NCBI GenBank assembly: GCA_051294375.1
Contig: CM119271.1
Location: forward strand, 15,940,770-16,004,769
Length of the DNA: 64,000 nt
DNA from: Paraspadella gotoi
Taxonomy: Eukaryota > Chaetognatha
Direction: 5' to 3'
Under the pieces are notes generated by a model. That model was not told the origin of the DNA. It did no database searches and saw nothing but the letters and a program-made list of their open reading frames with translations. This document shows, piece by piece, positions 23,301-35,300 of this stretch. A program made the position numbers and the translations under genes. Each line of letters starts with the position of its first letter. The stretch's first letter is position 1.

Positions 23301-26300
23301 CAAACTTGTTCCTCTTTCAAATGTATTAAATAAAAAAAAATATTTGAAAGAGCGATTGGCATGGAGGCTGCCATATGTAGGCCTTAGTTATCCTTATTCA
23401 AGATAAAATTTTTAAACGAGGTTTTTTCCCCCCATCTATTTGAGACATGACACCAACTATTGGTACTATTAATGTCTTATTTTTTAAATTCTATTTTGCG
23501 TAATCAGAGAAACGTTTAGCGTGCTCTAAAAATATGATAAAAAAGAGTAAAAATGTTCTAACAAATTTAAAAATCGACAGAGGAATCTACGATAATATTT
23601 CTTTGGACATGTCACGACCACAAAATATAAACAACTCTTGACCTAATTACTAAGTATTGAAACAAAACTATCATAGTCGCATTTTTATCGTCGCAATCGC
23701 TAAGCGTTTGCGACTATATTGTAACGCTTTTGCGCATAACTGGCGTCGTTGTTGTCGGCGTTCCAAATTATAAATCGCCTTTTTTATGATTAAATTTGGG
23801 TGTATGAAGCTGAAAATTTATATACAGTTTCTCATCATCGATGTGCTTAAAATTGAGTCTGGACAGTTATTAAATATGTTTTGTTTACGTTTTATCAAAA
23901 GAAACAAATTTTCTTTCTTTTATTTTCATATTTCTTTCTCTCTCTCTTTTCTCTTTTAATTACATGTCTCTCTCCCTCTCTTTTTTCCCTAGTCACTGAT
24001 TCATAATAGAAATCTACTATGAAATTAAATTCAATAGGGGCGGGGGTTCAAAACTTTAGTTTTGAAGTCTACTTTTAGGTAAAAAAAGAATTTTTTAAAA
24101 AAGTTCGATTTTATTGCTTTTATTGTTGCTATTAAAATTACAATATTACTATATAATGATAAAAAATTTTTTTAATCAATCTTAACTTTTTTTGATGGAT
24201 TCTGATAGAGCATAAAAAGTTAAATAAAAAAATTAACTACAACTTTCGAAAATATTTATGTTTTCTTGGTCAAAAGTAAGAAAAAGTAATAAAATTATCG
24301 AAAAATGATGATGATGATGATGATTATAAATAGTTTTTCATATTTTTCACATACTTATGATCAAAATATCGAAAAAAGAATTATACTTTGTGTAGACAAC
24401 TTTTTGCAAGCTACCTGAATCTGATCTTAAAAATAAAAAAAAACCAAAAAAAATTTTTAGCCTTTCCTATTTATAAATAAATATTAAAAAATTAATATAT
24501 GGAATATGGAGTAATATAAAAAGATTTTGTCTAATCAAATTTTTTTAAAAATGTCATTTACCAATAATACAATTCGTTGATAAAAACAAATAAATTGTTT
24601 TTTCTCCTAAACTTTAAAAATGTCTAAATTTTCGTTTGAGTAGGTGCTTAATTCAATTTCTTAACCTCCTTATTGAGTTAGTCTCATAGAATCATAATCA
24701 TAGGGAAAAAAACGAGTCTGCAGCTGGCTCTGCAGGGGCTTATTCTTTTTCTCTCTTTTCTCCTGCTGCTTCTGCTGCTGCCTTTTGAGTCTGCCGCTGG
24801 CTCTGTAGTGGCTCTTCATTTTTCTCTCTTTTCTCCTGCTGCTTCTGCTGCTGCCTTTTGATTTCTTTCTTTTTTTTTCTCTCTCTCTCTCTCTCTGCGT
24901 TTTTATTAAAAAAAATTGAATTATTAGGCATCGCATTCGTGCATGTTATCATTTTGCTATCGCAACATCGGTTTTTTATTCTGTTTTTTTTCTTAGGGAC
25001 TGCGTCTTCTGATCAGTTAATTTTTTGACAATGAAATTTCTTTTATTCAGAAACTGTAACTTTAATTTTCTTCCGTACTTTATTATTTTTTTTAATTGAC
25101 AATCGCAAAATATAATTTTTCTTTGTTTATAATTTAATTTTCTTTTCTCAAATTTTATTTTTTTAATAACAAAATTTGTCGTCAATCCAGATTTTTCTTA
25201 TGCGATTGCGACGATCTTTATGCTTTTAAGATTTTTTATTAAGGTTTAAAAAGTAGTGTTTTTTTTCAATTTTTGAGCACATTGGAAAGAATTATCTCAG
25301 CTATGGAACATTAAATTTTGTAAAAAAATTATATCTTTAAAAGCCTTGAGTTGCCCTCTCTTCAATAATGTCCACTTTAAAAAAGTGTGCAGAATGCTTA
25401 TGAAAATTATAATTTTTACGAATATTTAAAAAATATTAAAAATATTTAAAATTCATTAAATATTAGGTTTGATGGAGTATTTGTAAAGGTTTGATGATAT
25501 ACTATCTATGTACCAATAATTGTAAAAAAAGAATCTTTTAGGTAAAAAAAATTAACAATTTTAAAAATGTTAAAGGCAAAGAAAAACATATTTTTAGTAG
25601 GATTGATAATTGAATTTTGTCAAAACAAGTTTGAGCAAACAATGTCGGATCTGCCTACGATAATTAATTAATTAATTAATAGATTAATTAATTTTAATAA
25701 TTAATTATAATTTATATTCAGCTTGTCATCATCGATGTCCTTAAAATTGAGTCAGGACAGTTATTAAATGTTTTGTTTACATTTTATCAAAACAAACAAA
25801 TATCCTCTATTTTATTTTGTCTCCCTCTCTCTCTCTCTCACTTTCTCTCTCTCTCTCTCTTCTCTCTCTCTCTATTTTTATGCAATTGCGACGATCCTTA
25901 TGCTTTTAAGATTTTTTTAACTTGCATAATTTTTCAACTTGCATAATTTTTTCAACTTGCATTCCGTCAAAACTTTATATCTAGCTTCTTCACTCACTTT
26001 CCTACCAGCTCACAAAATTTCATCTCAATCTATCATGGGTTAAAATAAATAAAAAGATTCAAGTAAATGTGACTCATATTTTTTCATTTAAACTCATTTC
26101 CACTGGTACGTTTCCACCAAAACTTTATATCAAGCTTCGTCACACATTTTCCTAACCACACACAAAATTTCAACTCAATCTATTCATCCAATTATGATTA
26201 ATTAGAGTATTTATTGGTAAAAATAAGTAAAAAGATTTTAGTAAATGCGACTTATGTTTTTTCCATTTAAACTAATTTCCACACACGATTCCATCGAAAC

Positions 26301-29300
26301 TTTATATCCAGCTTTATCACACACTTTCCTACCCACACACAAAATTTAATTCCAATCCAACCAGCCAATCACGAGTTATTGGAGCTTTTTGCTAAGGTGG
26401 GACGGATAAACGGATTGATTGACTAATTAATTAATTATTGATTAATTTATTTACTAATTGATTAATTAACTGATTAATTATTTGATTTATTAATACATCC
26501 TCTCTCTCAAATACAAAAGGAAAAAGAAGCATAATCAATTAGTAAAACAGGTTTTTGTTTTTTTCCATTTAAACTCATTTCCACTCAAACTATTCCATCG
26601 AAACTTGATTTCCTGTTCAATCACACACTTTCCTACCCATATACAAAATTCCAGGTCAATCAGCCCATCCACTCATGAGCAATTGGTGTTCAAATAGTGA
26701 ATATATTTTTTTGTTTTTTCCATTTAAACTCATTTCCACTCGGACGATTCCATCGAAACTTTATATCCAGCTCAATCACACACTTACCTGTCCACACACA
26801 AATTTCATTCAAATCCATCCATCCAATCACGAGTAATTTGTGTTTTTTGCTAAGGTGGACGGACGGACGGACGACATCATTTTTTTTGCATAATTTATCA
26901 TAATTCGATGTTCTGACATGATATAAGTTAGTGCCCGACAATATTGAGGGGGCGGACCGACGGACCGACAAAGTGAATTATAGAGTCGGGATCTGCTGAT
27001 AAGCAGATCAAACTAAAAATTTTGACCTGTGCCAAAAAGTTTTTTAAAATGACTTAACTTAAGTTCCTATGTATTGCAGGACTACCCAATGCCCACCTAA
27101 TACTATAATTTTAAACCATAATATTCACAAATAAAGAAGGTATGCATCATAGAAAAAAATGACCCATCTAAAATATCAACACTGATAAATATGGCAAAAA
27201 TATTTTTGATAGTAAAAACATTTCTACAGAATTTTACAAACCCTCTTGAGTACAAGTTATCAAAATTTTCAGAAAAAAATTCGAGACAGTTTGAGTTTAA
27301 TTTTGACAACGATTTTGTTTTATTGTAAAACAGACATGTTTCGGCTTTATTTCAAGCCTTCATCAGCGTTCATCAGCCTTCATCAACGCTGATGAAGGTT
27401 TGAAATAAAGCCGAACCATGTCTGTTTTACAATAAAACAAAATCGTTGTCAAAATTAAACTCAAACTGTCTCTAATTCTCTCAAACAACGAAAAGAGAGG
27501 ATCTATATCACGAATAAACAATTTCTTAATTTATTAGAGCTATGCCATAGAGTGGAGCACTGGGGAACATAAATTTTATTTGAGTGAACAAACAAGGATA
27601 TTTAGACGTGAGATAGTATGATTAAGGAGTACAAACATATTTTGCTTATATTGTTTGGGGAACAGTATCATTAATTACAATATATTTATAGTAATATCCT
27701 TATAAAATCATAAATTTTTTAAATAATTTTTAAAAAAATTTTTATGATAGCTTTAACCTAAAAATATCATGTAACATATTTTACAAAAGATTTTTTTGTT
27801 TTTTCCGGCAAATCCGAAACTTCTTAAAATTAAAAAAATATGATTTTATAAGGATATTACTAGAAGAAACGAAATTTTCGTGGAACACCAAAATAATTTT
27901 ATTAGCATAAAATTTGGACATGTTTCGGATTTGTTCTTCAAGCCTTCATCAGCATTTGAAAAAGACACAAACATTTTTTACAAATATTGAGTTGGTGAGA
28001 GAGAAATAGAGTTTCCAACAAAGAATTTAGTAAGGGACAGTGGTCAGATGTGAGAATAGGTGAAGATGAGGACAGGGATGAAGAGAGAGTAAAAGTGAAA
28101 TTTGGTGAAAGGTGAGAGTGAGAGAGAGAGAGAGAGAAAATCACTGTGCAAAATATACATTTGGTAATGTACAACAAAGAATAAATGGTGTTGAAAAGAC
28201 TAAACATAACAGAGAATTAATAAATAAATAAGTGAATTAGTTAATAATTAATTCTTTGTTGGAAACTCTCTCTCTCTCTCATTAACATTAACTAATTCAC
28301 TTATTTATTTATTAATTCTCTGTTATGTTTAGTCTTTTCAACACCATTTATTCTTTGTTGTACATTACCAAATGAATATTTTGCACAGTAATTCTCTCTC
28401 TCTCACTTTTACTCTCTCTTCATCCCTGTCGTCATCTTCACCTATTCTCACATCTGACCACTGTCCCTTACTAAATTCTTTGTTGGAAACTCTCTCTCTC
28501 TCTCACCAACTCAATGTTTGTAAAAAATTTTTGTGTCTTTTTCAAATGCTGATGAAGGCTTAAAGAACAAAGACGAAACATGTCCAAATTTTATGTTAAT
28601 AAAATTATTTTGTTGTTCCACGAAAATTTTGTTTCTTCTAATTCAACAAAACAACAAAAAAGAAAGGATATTACTATAAAAAAAATTCAATTAATGATAC
28701 TGTTGTAAGTGGTTTCGGATTTTTTATTTGAAAAATTGCTTCAATGGGCAATAGCCAGACATCCAGACAACTTCCCATAAAATCCTAAAGCCTATAAAAG
28801 GAAAAGTTATTCCATGTTCAGACGTACGACATTCTAGGTTTCCGGTACAGTATCATTTCCGAAATTGTAGCGCAATAATTTTTAAATGTAAATGCTGCAA
28901 ATCAAATCTAAAAGCTTATTTCTCTTTCAGGAGCCGGTTCAGCATCAGGAACAGCTGCTGCTTCTACCACACCTTCTGCTCCCAATCCTCCTCCCCACGC
29001 TGCTGATCCGGAAAAGCGTAAGTTAATTCAGCAACAACTAGTTCTTCTCCTTCACGCTCATAAATGTCAAAGGAGAGAAGCCCAGCCAAACAACGGCGAC
29101 CGTCAGCAGTGCACCTTGCCTCATTGTCGAACCATGAAAAATGTCTTACAGCATATGACAACCTGCAGTGCTGGTAAAAGTTGTCAGGTGCCTCATTGTG
29201 CCAGCTCGAGGCAGATTATCACTCACTGGAAGAACTGTAGTAGTACGACTTGCCCTGTCTGTTTACCTTTAAAAGAAGCTCCCAACAATCGTAACAATCA

Positions 29301-32300
29301 AACGGGGTTGAGCCCCAATGCTGCTTTGAACGATTTTATTAATTCTTCGGGAAATTCAACTCAGCCTACCCAAACTACAGCCAGTGGTGGGCTCGTCGGA
29401 CAGATTCAAGGGCCTCAACTAAGTGTTCAAGGAAATTGTACTTCGGTTTCCTCTCCTCCTATCAGAGCTCCGGCCCAGCCAATGACAACGAGTTTTATGT
29501 CTCAACAGCCCGGTGTAAGATGCCAGTCTCCTATTTCTGTTCAAACATCAGGGAACCAGGGACAAAATATGGTGTCTCAATTACAGATTGGCCCTAATAG
29601 CAACATCGTAGCACATCCTGCAAATGCGTTGTCACAACCAGGGATTACCACTATCAATCCAAACCTGCAACCGACTGCACAGCAGCAACAACAGCAGCAG
29701 CAACAAAATCAGAATACGGGTCCTATGATGAACCAACCTGTTTCTATGGGAACCGGTATTCCTTCAACGTCTGCCACTACTTCAGCTGCGGAAAGTAGCT
29801 CAATTCCTAGTACCTTGCAAATTATCGCAACGAGTTCTGCGGTCAGTAAGCCCTGGCACAAGGATATAAATTTGCACCTAAGAAATCACCTTGTCCAAAA
29901 GCTTATTCAAGTTATTCTCCCAAATAACATTGATCCTTCTGCTGTTCGAGATAAAAGGATGATTAATTTGGTTGCTTATGCTAAAAAAGTCGAGGGGGAC
30001 ATGTATGAAGCTGCATCCAGTCGAGAAGAATATTACTACATGCTCGCTGAAAAGATATATAAAATTCAGAAAGAATTGGAGGAGAAACGTGTTAGAAGAG
30101 CAACGGCAAACGCAGCTAATACCCAAAAAGAAACTGTTTCTCAACCTCAGCCTCCTCCTAATACCACAGTAAGTGGAACTGACAGTCAGCAAAAGATAAA
30201 ATGGGCAGCAGATGAACTTCAAAGAGAACACAAAATGATGCAGTCTCAAATTAATAATGGTCCTAGAATGTCGTCTCCTCCTGGACAAGCTGTCAGTTCT
30301 TTAGCTCCTTCCATGTCCTTGGCTCAGCCGCCCATTCGTCCATCTGGATCTCTTTGTTCTTCTACAGTGGGGGGATCGATTTTAAGTACTACGGCACCAA
30401 TGTCTGTCACAATTGTGTCTCAAGGCAACCAAATGACACTACCAACTGTAACCACCGTACAGCAACAGACTCAGCTCTTACAGCAACAGTCTGTCAAGCA
30501 ATCGCCCAATGCGCAGATAGAAAGTTCAATACCTTCTGCCCAGAATCGGACCCAAAATTTGCTGAATCTTCCGACATCCATGTCTCAGCTGCCTCAGGCT
30601 CAACCTCAGCTACAAGTTACAAACCAACCTGTTTCGCAGCCGGTTCAAGTCAAAGATCCAATTAATACTGTTTCAGTAAATCTAGCTCAAATTAAAAGTG
30701 AATCTGATGTAAAGGTAGAACCCAGTCAAGATGTACCGATGGTTGAAACCTCGTCTTCCACTGTTAAAACTGAAACTAGCCTGGTCAAGTCTGAGCCCAT
30801 GGATACAACTGATATGAATGTTGAGGAAAAGGTTAAACCAGATATCAAAGTCGAAAAAATGGACACTAGTACAAAGAACGAAAAACATATTGAGGCTAAT
30901 GATAATAGTAAAGATTTAGAAAATAAAACTGATATTTCTAAACCAGTTTCAGCAACAGAAACTGAAGAAAAGCCTTCCGTATCAACTTCAGAAACAACTG
31001 TTTCTACTTCCTCTGAAACTGGTGCAAAGTCTCCCAAAGCTGAAGGTAGTACGGTTTCAAAGGGTGCTAGTTCAGTTGAGACAAAGGATGTAAAAGAAAG
31101 TAAAGATCCTAAGAGATTGTTTACTCCTGAAAAATTGCGCCAAGCGCTAATGCCTACTTTGGAAGCCTTATACAGATTGGAACCAGAATCTCTTCCATTT
31201 CGTCAACCTGTTGATGTTATGATACCTGATTACTTTGACATCGTTAAACATCCAATGGATCTCAGCACTATAAAACGTAAATTAGATACTGGAGTGTATA
31301 ATGACCCTTGGGAATATGTAGGAGATGTTTGGCTGATGTTTGACAATGCATGGTTGTACAACAGAAAAACCTCCAGAGTATATAAATTTTGTTCAAAGTT
31401 AGCAGAGGTGTTTGAACTTGAAATTGATCCAGTAATGCGAACACTTGGATATTGCTGTGGGAGAAAATTCGTTTTTCATCCTCAAGTCCTTTGTTGTTAT
31501 GGTAAACAACTTTGCACAGTACCCCGGGATGCAGTTTATTGGAGCTATGAGAATCGATATGTTTATTGCCAGAAGTGCTTTGATGAGATTCAAGGCGATC
31601 AAGTCACGATCGAGGAAGATCCTGGCCAGCCTGGACAGACTGTTAAAAAAGATCAATTTGTAAAATGTAAAAATGATACACTCGATCCTGAGCCATTTAC
31701 AAGTTGTAAACACTGTTCAAGAAAAATCCATCAGATTTGTGCTTTACACATGCCACAGATATGGCCTGAAGGTTATGAATGCGATAACTGTCTGAAGGAA
31801 AGGGCAACGAAACGAAAAGAAAATAAGTATCTCAGTAAACGGTTACCTTCGACCAAATTGGGGTCTTACCTCGAGAAAAGAGTAAATGATTTTTTGAGGA
31901 AGAAAGAAGCAGGTGCTGGTGAAGTTACTATTCGTGTAGTGTCATGTTCAGAAAAATATTGTGATGTTCGCGCCGGTATGAAAGCTCGATTTGTGGAGAA
32001 CAGTGAAATGCCAGAAAACTTTCCATATCGTGCAAAAGCATTGTTTGCATTTGAAGAAATTGATGGAGTTGAAGTTTGTTTTTTTGGAATGCATGTTCAA
32101 GAGTATAATTCTGAATGTCCACAACCTAACACAAGAAGAGTTTATATTGCATATCTTGATTCTGTCTATTTTTTTACTCCACGGGCTTATCGCACGTTAG
32201 TCTATCATGAAATGCTTATTGCCTATTTAGATTACGCAAAACAACTGGGGTTTGTTTTTGCTCATATATGGGCTGCTCCTCCCTCAGAAGGAGATGATTA

Positions 32301-35300
32301 CATCTTTCACTGTCATCCTCCAGAACAGAAGATTCCAAAGCCAAAACGATTGCAGGAATGGTATAAAAAAATGCTGGACAAAGGTATAATCGAAAGGGTT
32401 GTATGTGATTATAAAGATATTTTGAAACAATCTCAAGAAGATAAAGTTAATGCTGCTAATCAACTGCCATATTTTGAAGGTGATTTTTGGCCCAATGTTT
32501 TAGAGGAGAGCATTAAAGAACTGGAACAAGAAGAAGAAGAGAAAAAGAAACAAGAGGCTGAAGCCGCTGCCGCCCTTGCTACTAAAGCAGCTGATACACC
32601 TGCTGAGCTTGAAGATGATGATGACCTACCTGCAGAAGGGTCTGATAAGAATAAACAGGGCAAAAAGTCGAATAACAAAAGGACTAAACAGAACAAAAAT
32701 AAGAACAACCAACGAAAAAACACTAAAAAGGCAATCGCTCAGCCAGGAGCTAACGATCTTACTCAAAAAATGTTTGCAACAATGGAAAAACACAAAGAAG
32801 TTTTCTTCGTTGTTCGCCTAATTCCAGCTAATCAGGCTGACAATTTAGGGCCGATTAATGATCCTGATCCTCTTCTTTCTTCCGACTTAATGGATGGTCG
32901 AGATGCATTTTTAACCATGGCCAGTGAAAAACACTACGAGTTTTCATCACTTAGAAGAGCAAAGTTTTCAACAATGGCCATGTTGTATGAGTTACATAAT
33001 CAAGGGAGAGAAAGCTTTGTTTACACATGCAATCGCTGTAAGGCTCAAGTTGAAACAAGATGGCACTGCAAAGTTTGCGATGATTATGACCTTTGTATAC
33101 CTTGTAAGGAGAAAGAGGGTCATCCACATCCAATGGAGAAACTTGGTTTTGACCTTGATGATGGATCCTCTAACGCTGCATCGCAAAATCCGCAAGAATC
33201 CCGACGGCAGTCCATACAGCGGTGTATTCAATCTCTTGTTCATGCATGTCAATGTCGTGATGCCAATTGCCGCATGAATTCCTGCCAAAAGATGAAAAGA
33301 GTTGTTCAGCACACTCGGCAATGCAAGAAGAAGACCAATGGAGGATGTCAAATCTGCCGACAACTTATTGCTTTGTGTTGTTATCATGCCAAGCACTGCA
33401 GAGAAGATAGATGTCCAGTACCATTTTGCTTGAATATAAAGCAGAAGCTGAATCAACAACAAATGCAGCAGCGCCAGCAACAAGCTCTACTAATGAGAAG
33501 AAGAATAGAAAACATGGCGAGAGCCAATTTACCACAGCCACCTACCACTCCTCAGTCAACTAATCCCTCTCCTTCTCCAGCACCATCACCATCAAGTACA
33601 ACTATAAATGGTAAAAACATTGAAAACAATTCTAATCAATTTATGACAGTAGCATCCTCTTCAAGCGCTTCTTTTGTGAGTGGAAGTTCACCCATGTATC
33701 AAAATTCTCCCATGTCCGTGAGTAGTGGCACACCAGGAAGTGGACCTCCAATGAGTGCAATACAAGCTGCAAATGAAGTTTGCCGTGAGGCACAAATGGT
33801 GCAACCGATGACTAGCATTCCAGGTGTAATGCAGCAACAGCAGCATCAATTTATCCCAGGAAATTCGGGTAATATGGTAGGTCCTCAAGGACAAATACTT
33901 CCTGGTATGCAGACTCGCATGGTTAATCCCCAAGGGCCAAGAATGATGGCTCCGGGAGGTATGCAAGGAATTCCCAGAGGACCCATGACGTCACAAGCGA
34001 TGTCCACTCCAATGCAAGTTGGGCAGAGATGGAATTCACCCAACTCAAACGTTAATTTAACCATGCAACAAGGACCTCAAAGAATGCCTCCTGGTTCACA
34101 AGGTCAAATGATTAATCCTGGTGCAGTAACCTCAGTCAGTGGAATTGTTACTTCTCCAAACAATCCAAATGTTATGAATCCAATTCGTATGACAGGCCAA
34201 ATGAATCCTCCTCCTGGACCACTGCCGCAACGGCCTGATTTGCCTGTTCTTCATCAGGTTGTGCCACAGCCACAGCCTGGTGTTCAAGGAATTGCTGGAA
34301 ATCCTCAAATTGCTGGAAATCCTCAAAGACCACCCAATCAAGTCTTTCAGCAGTTTGTTCAAGCATTACGCGCTCCCAGTAATCCTGATCAGCAACGCCA
34401 TTTGTTGTCAATTTTGAAAAGTAATCCACAACTGATGGCTTGTTTCATCAAACAGAAAACCGCTCAGCAAGACCAACAGAGAGCTCAGAACCAAAATCAA
34501 AATAATCCTGGTATTCGACAGGCTGGTCCTGGAACATCAAATATGATGGTACCACAAGGCGGACAAATCATATCGGGACCTATTGGAAGCAATCAGCAGA
34601 TAAACCAAATGACTAGTGGTCAACCCAATACGCAACCAGGTCAGATGCAAATGCAAGGTGTTCAAAATGCCCCTAATATGATTATGGTCAATACGCAAGG
34701 AACTATGAATCAACAACCAATTAATACACAGATGAGTCAACAACAGCAGATAAACCAACCTCAAATGAATCAAGATCAGTTAAATCCTCAAATGAACCAA
34801 CAGATTAGTCAACAACATTTAAATTCACAATTAAATCCGCAGTTAACGCAGCAAATAAGTCAGCAGCAGATGACTCAACAGATGAATCAACAGCAACAAC
34901 AGATGAATCAACAACAAATGACTCAGCAGCAGCAGATGAATCAGCAACAAATGAATCAACAACAGATGAACCAACAACAAATGAACCCTCAGCAGATGAA
35001 TCAGCAACCGCAGCAGATGAATCCCCAGCAAATGAATCCACAGCAGATGAATCCACAGCAGATGAATCAACAAATTGGGCAACCAATGAACCCTCAGTGG
35101 ATACAAAGAGCTGGGATTATGCGAGTTTCACAGAATCAAATGCAGTTTCAGCAGCCGCAACCGACTGCAATGTTTCAACAGAGAATGCAGAATCCTCGGA
35201 TTAGCTTTGGTCAGCAAGGTGTTCAGATGCAAGGGCAAGTTCCAGTAAACAATATGGTTCTTCAACAACAACAAATGAGAATGCAAGCTGTTCAACAGCA

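Larger units (their letters stand above)
27279..27472. repeat. Long near-perfect inverted repeat carrying two hammerhead-like motifs
   Basis: Two ~85-bp arms from AGACAGTTTGAGTTTAATTT inward are almost exact complements around a short centre. Each arm contains the motif CTGATGA, stem II GGYTT...AAGCC and GAAACATGTC or GAACCATGTC, one on each strand. The pair sits in the CBP intron, so a transcript would fold into a stable hairpin. Confidence 0.85.
27861..28640. repeat. 780-bp inverted repeat: two retrozyme-like units head to head
   Basis: Outer ends are TAGAAGAAAC and GTTTCTTCTA. The ~370-bp arms are closely similar, differing by scattered substitutions and some short GA-tract and indel differences. 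Each arm has a hammerhead-like motif near its outer end and a 'tttccaacaaagaattt' block plus GA/CT tracts inside. AAGGATATTACT occurs just outside on both sides (27850-27861 and 28664-28675), a possible 12-bp target-site duplication or shared flank. Confidence 0.8.
21727..28930 (+). other. 7.2-kb CBP intron filled with transposon copies
   Basis: This is the only intron within the CBP coding region. It contains four copies or fragments of the HINE-like family (about 22080, 22589, 23813, 25624) and two long inverted repeats with hammerhead-like motifs (27279-27472, 27861-28640). An A/T-rich repeat (about 24030-24660) is also present. About 21780-22080 and 28640-28930 hold no recognised repeat; the latter includes the acceptor region. 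Confidence 0.7.
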
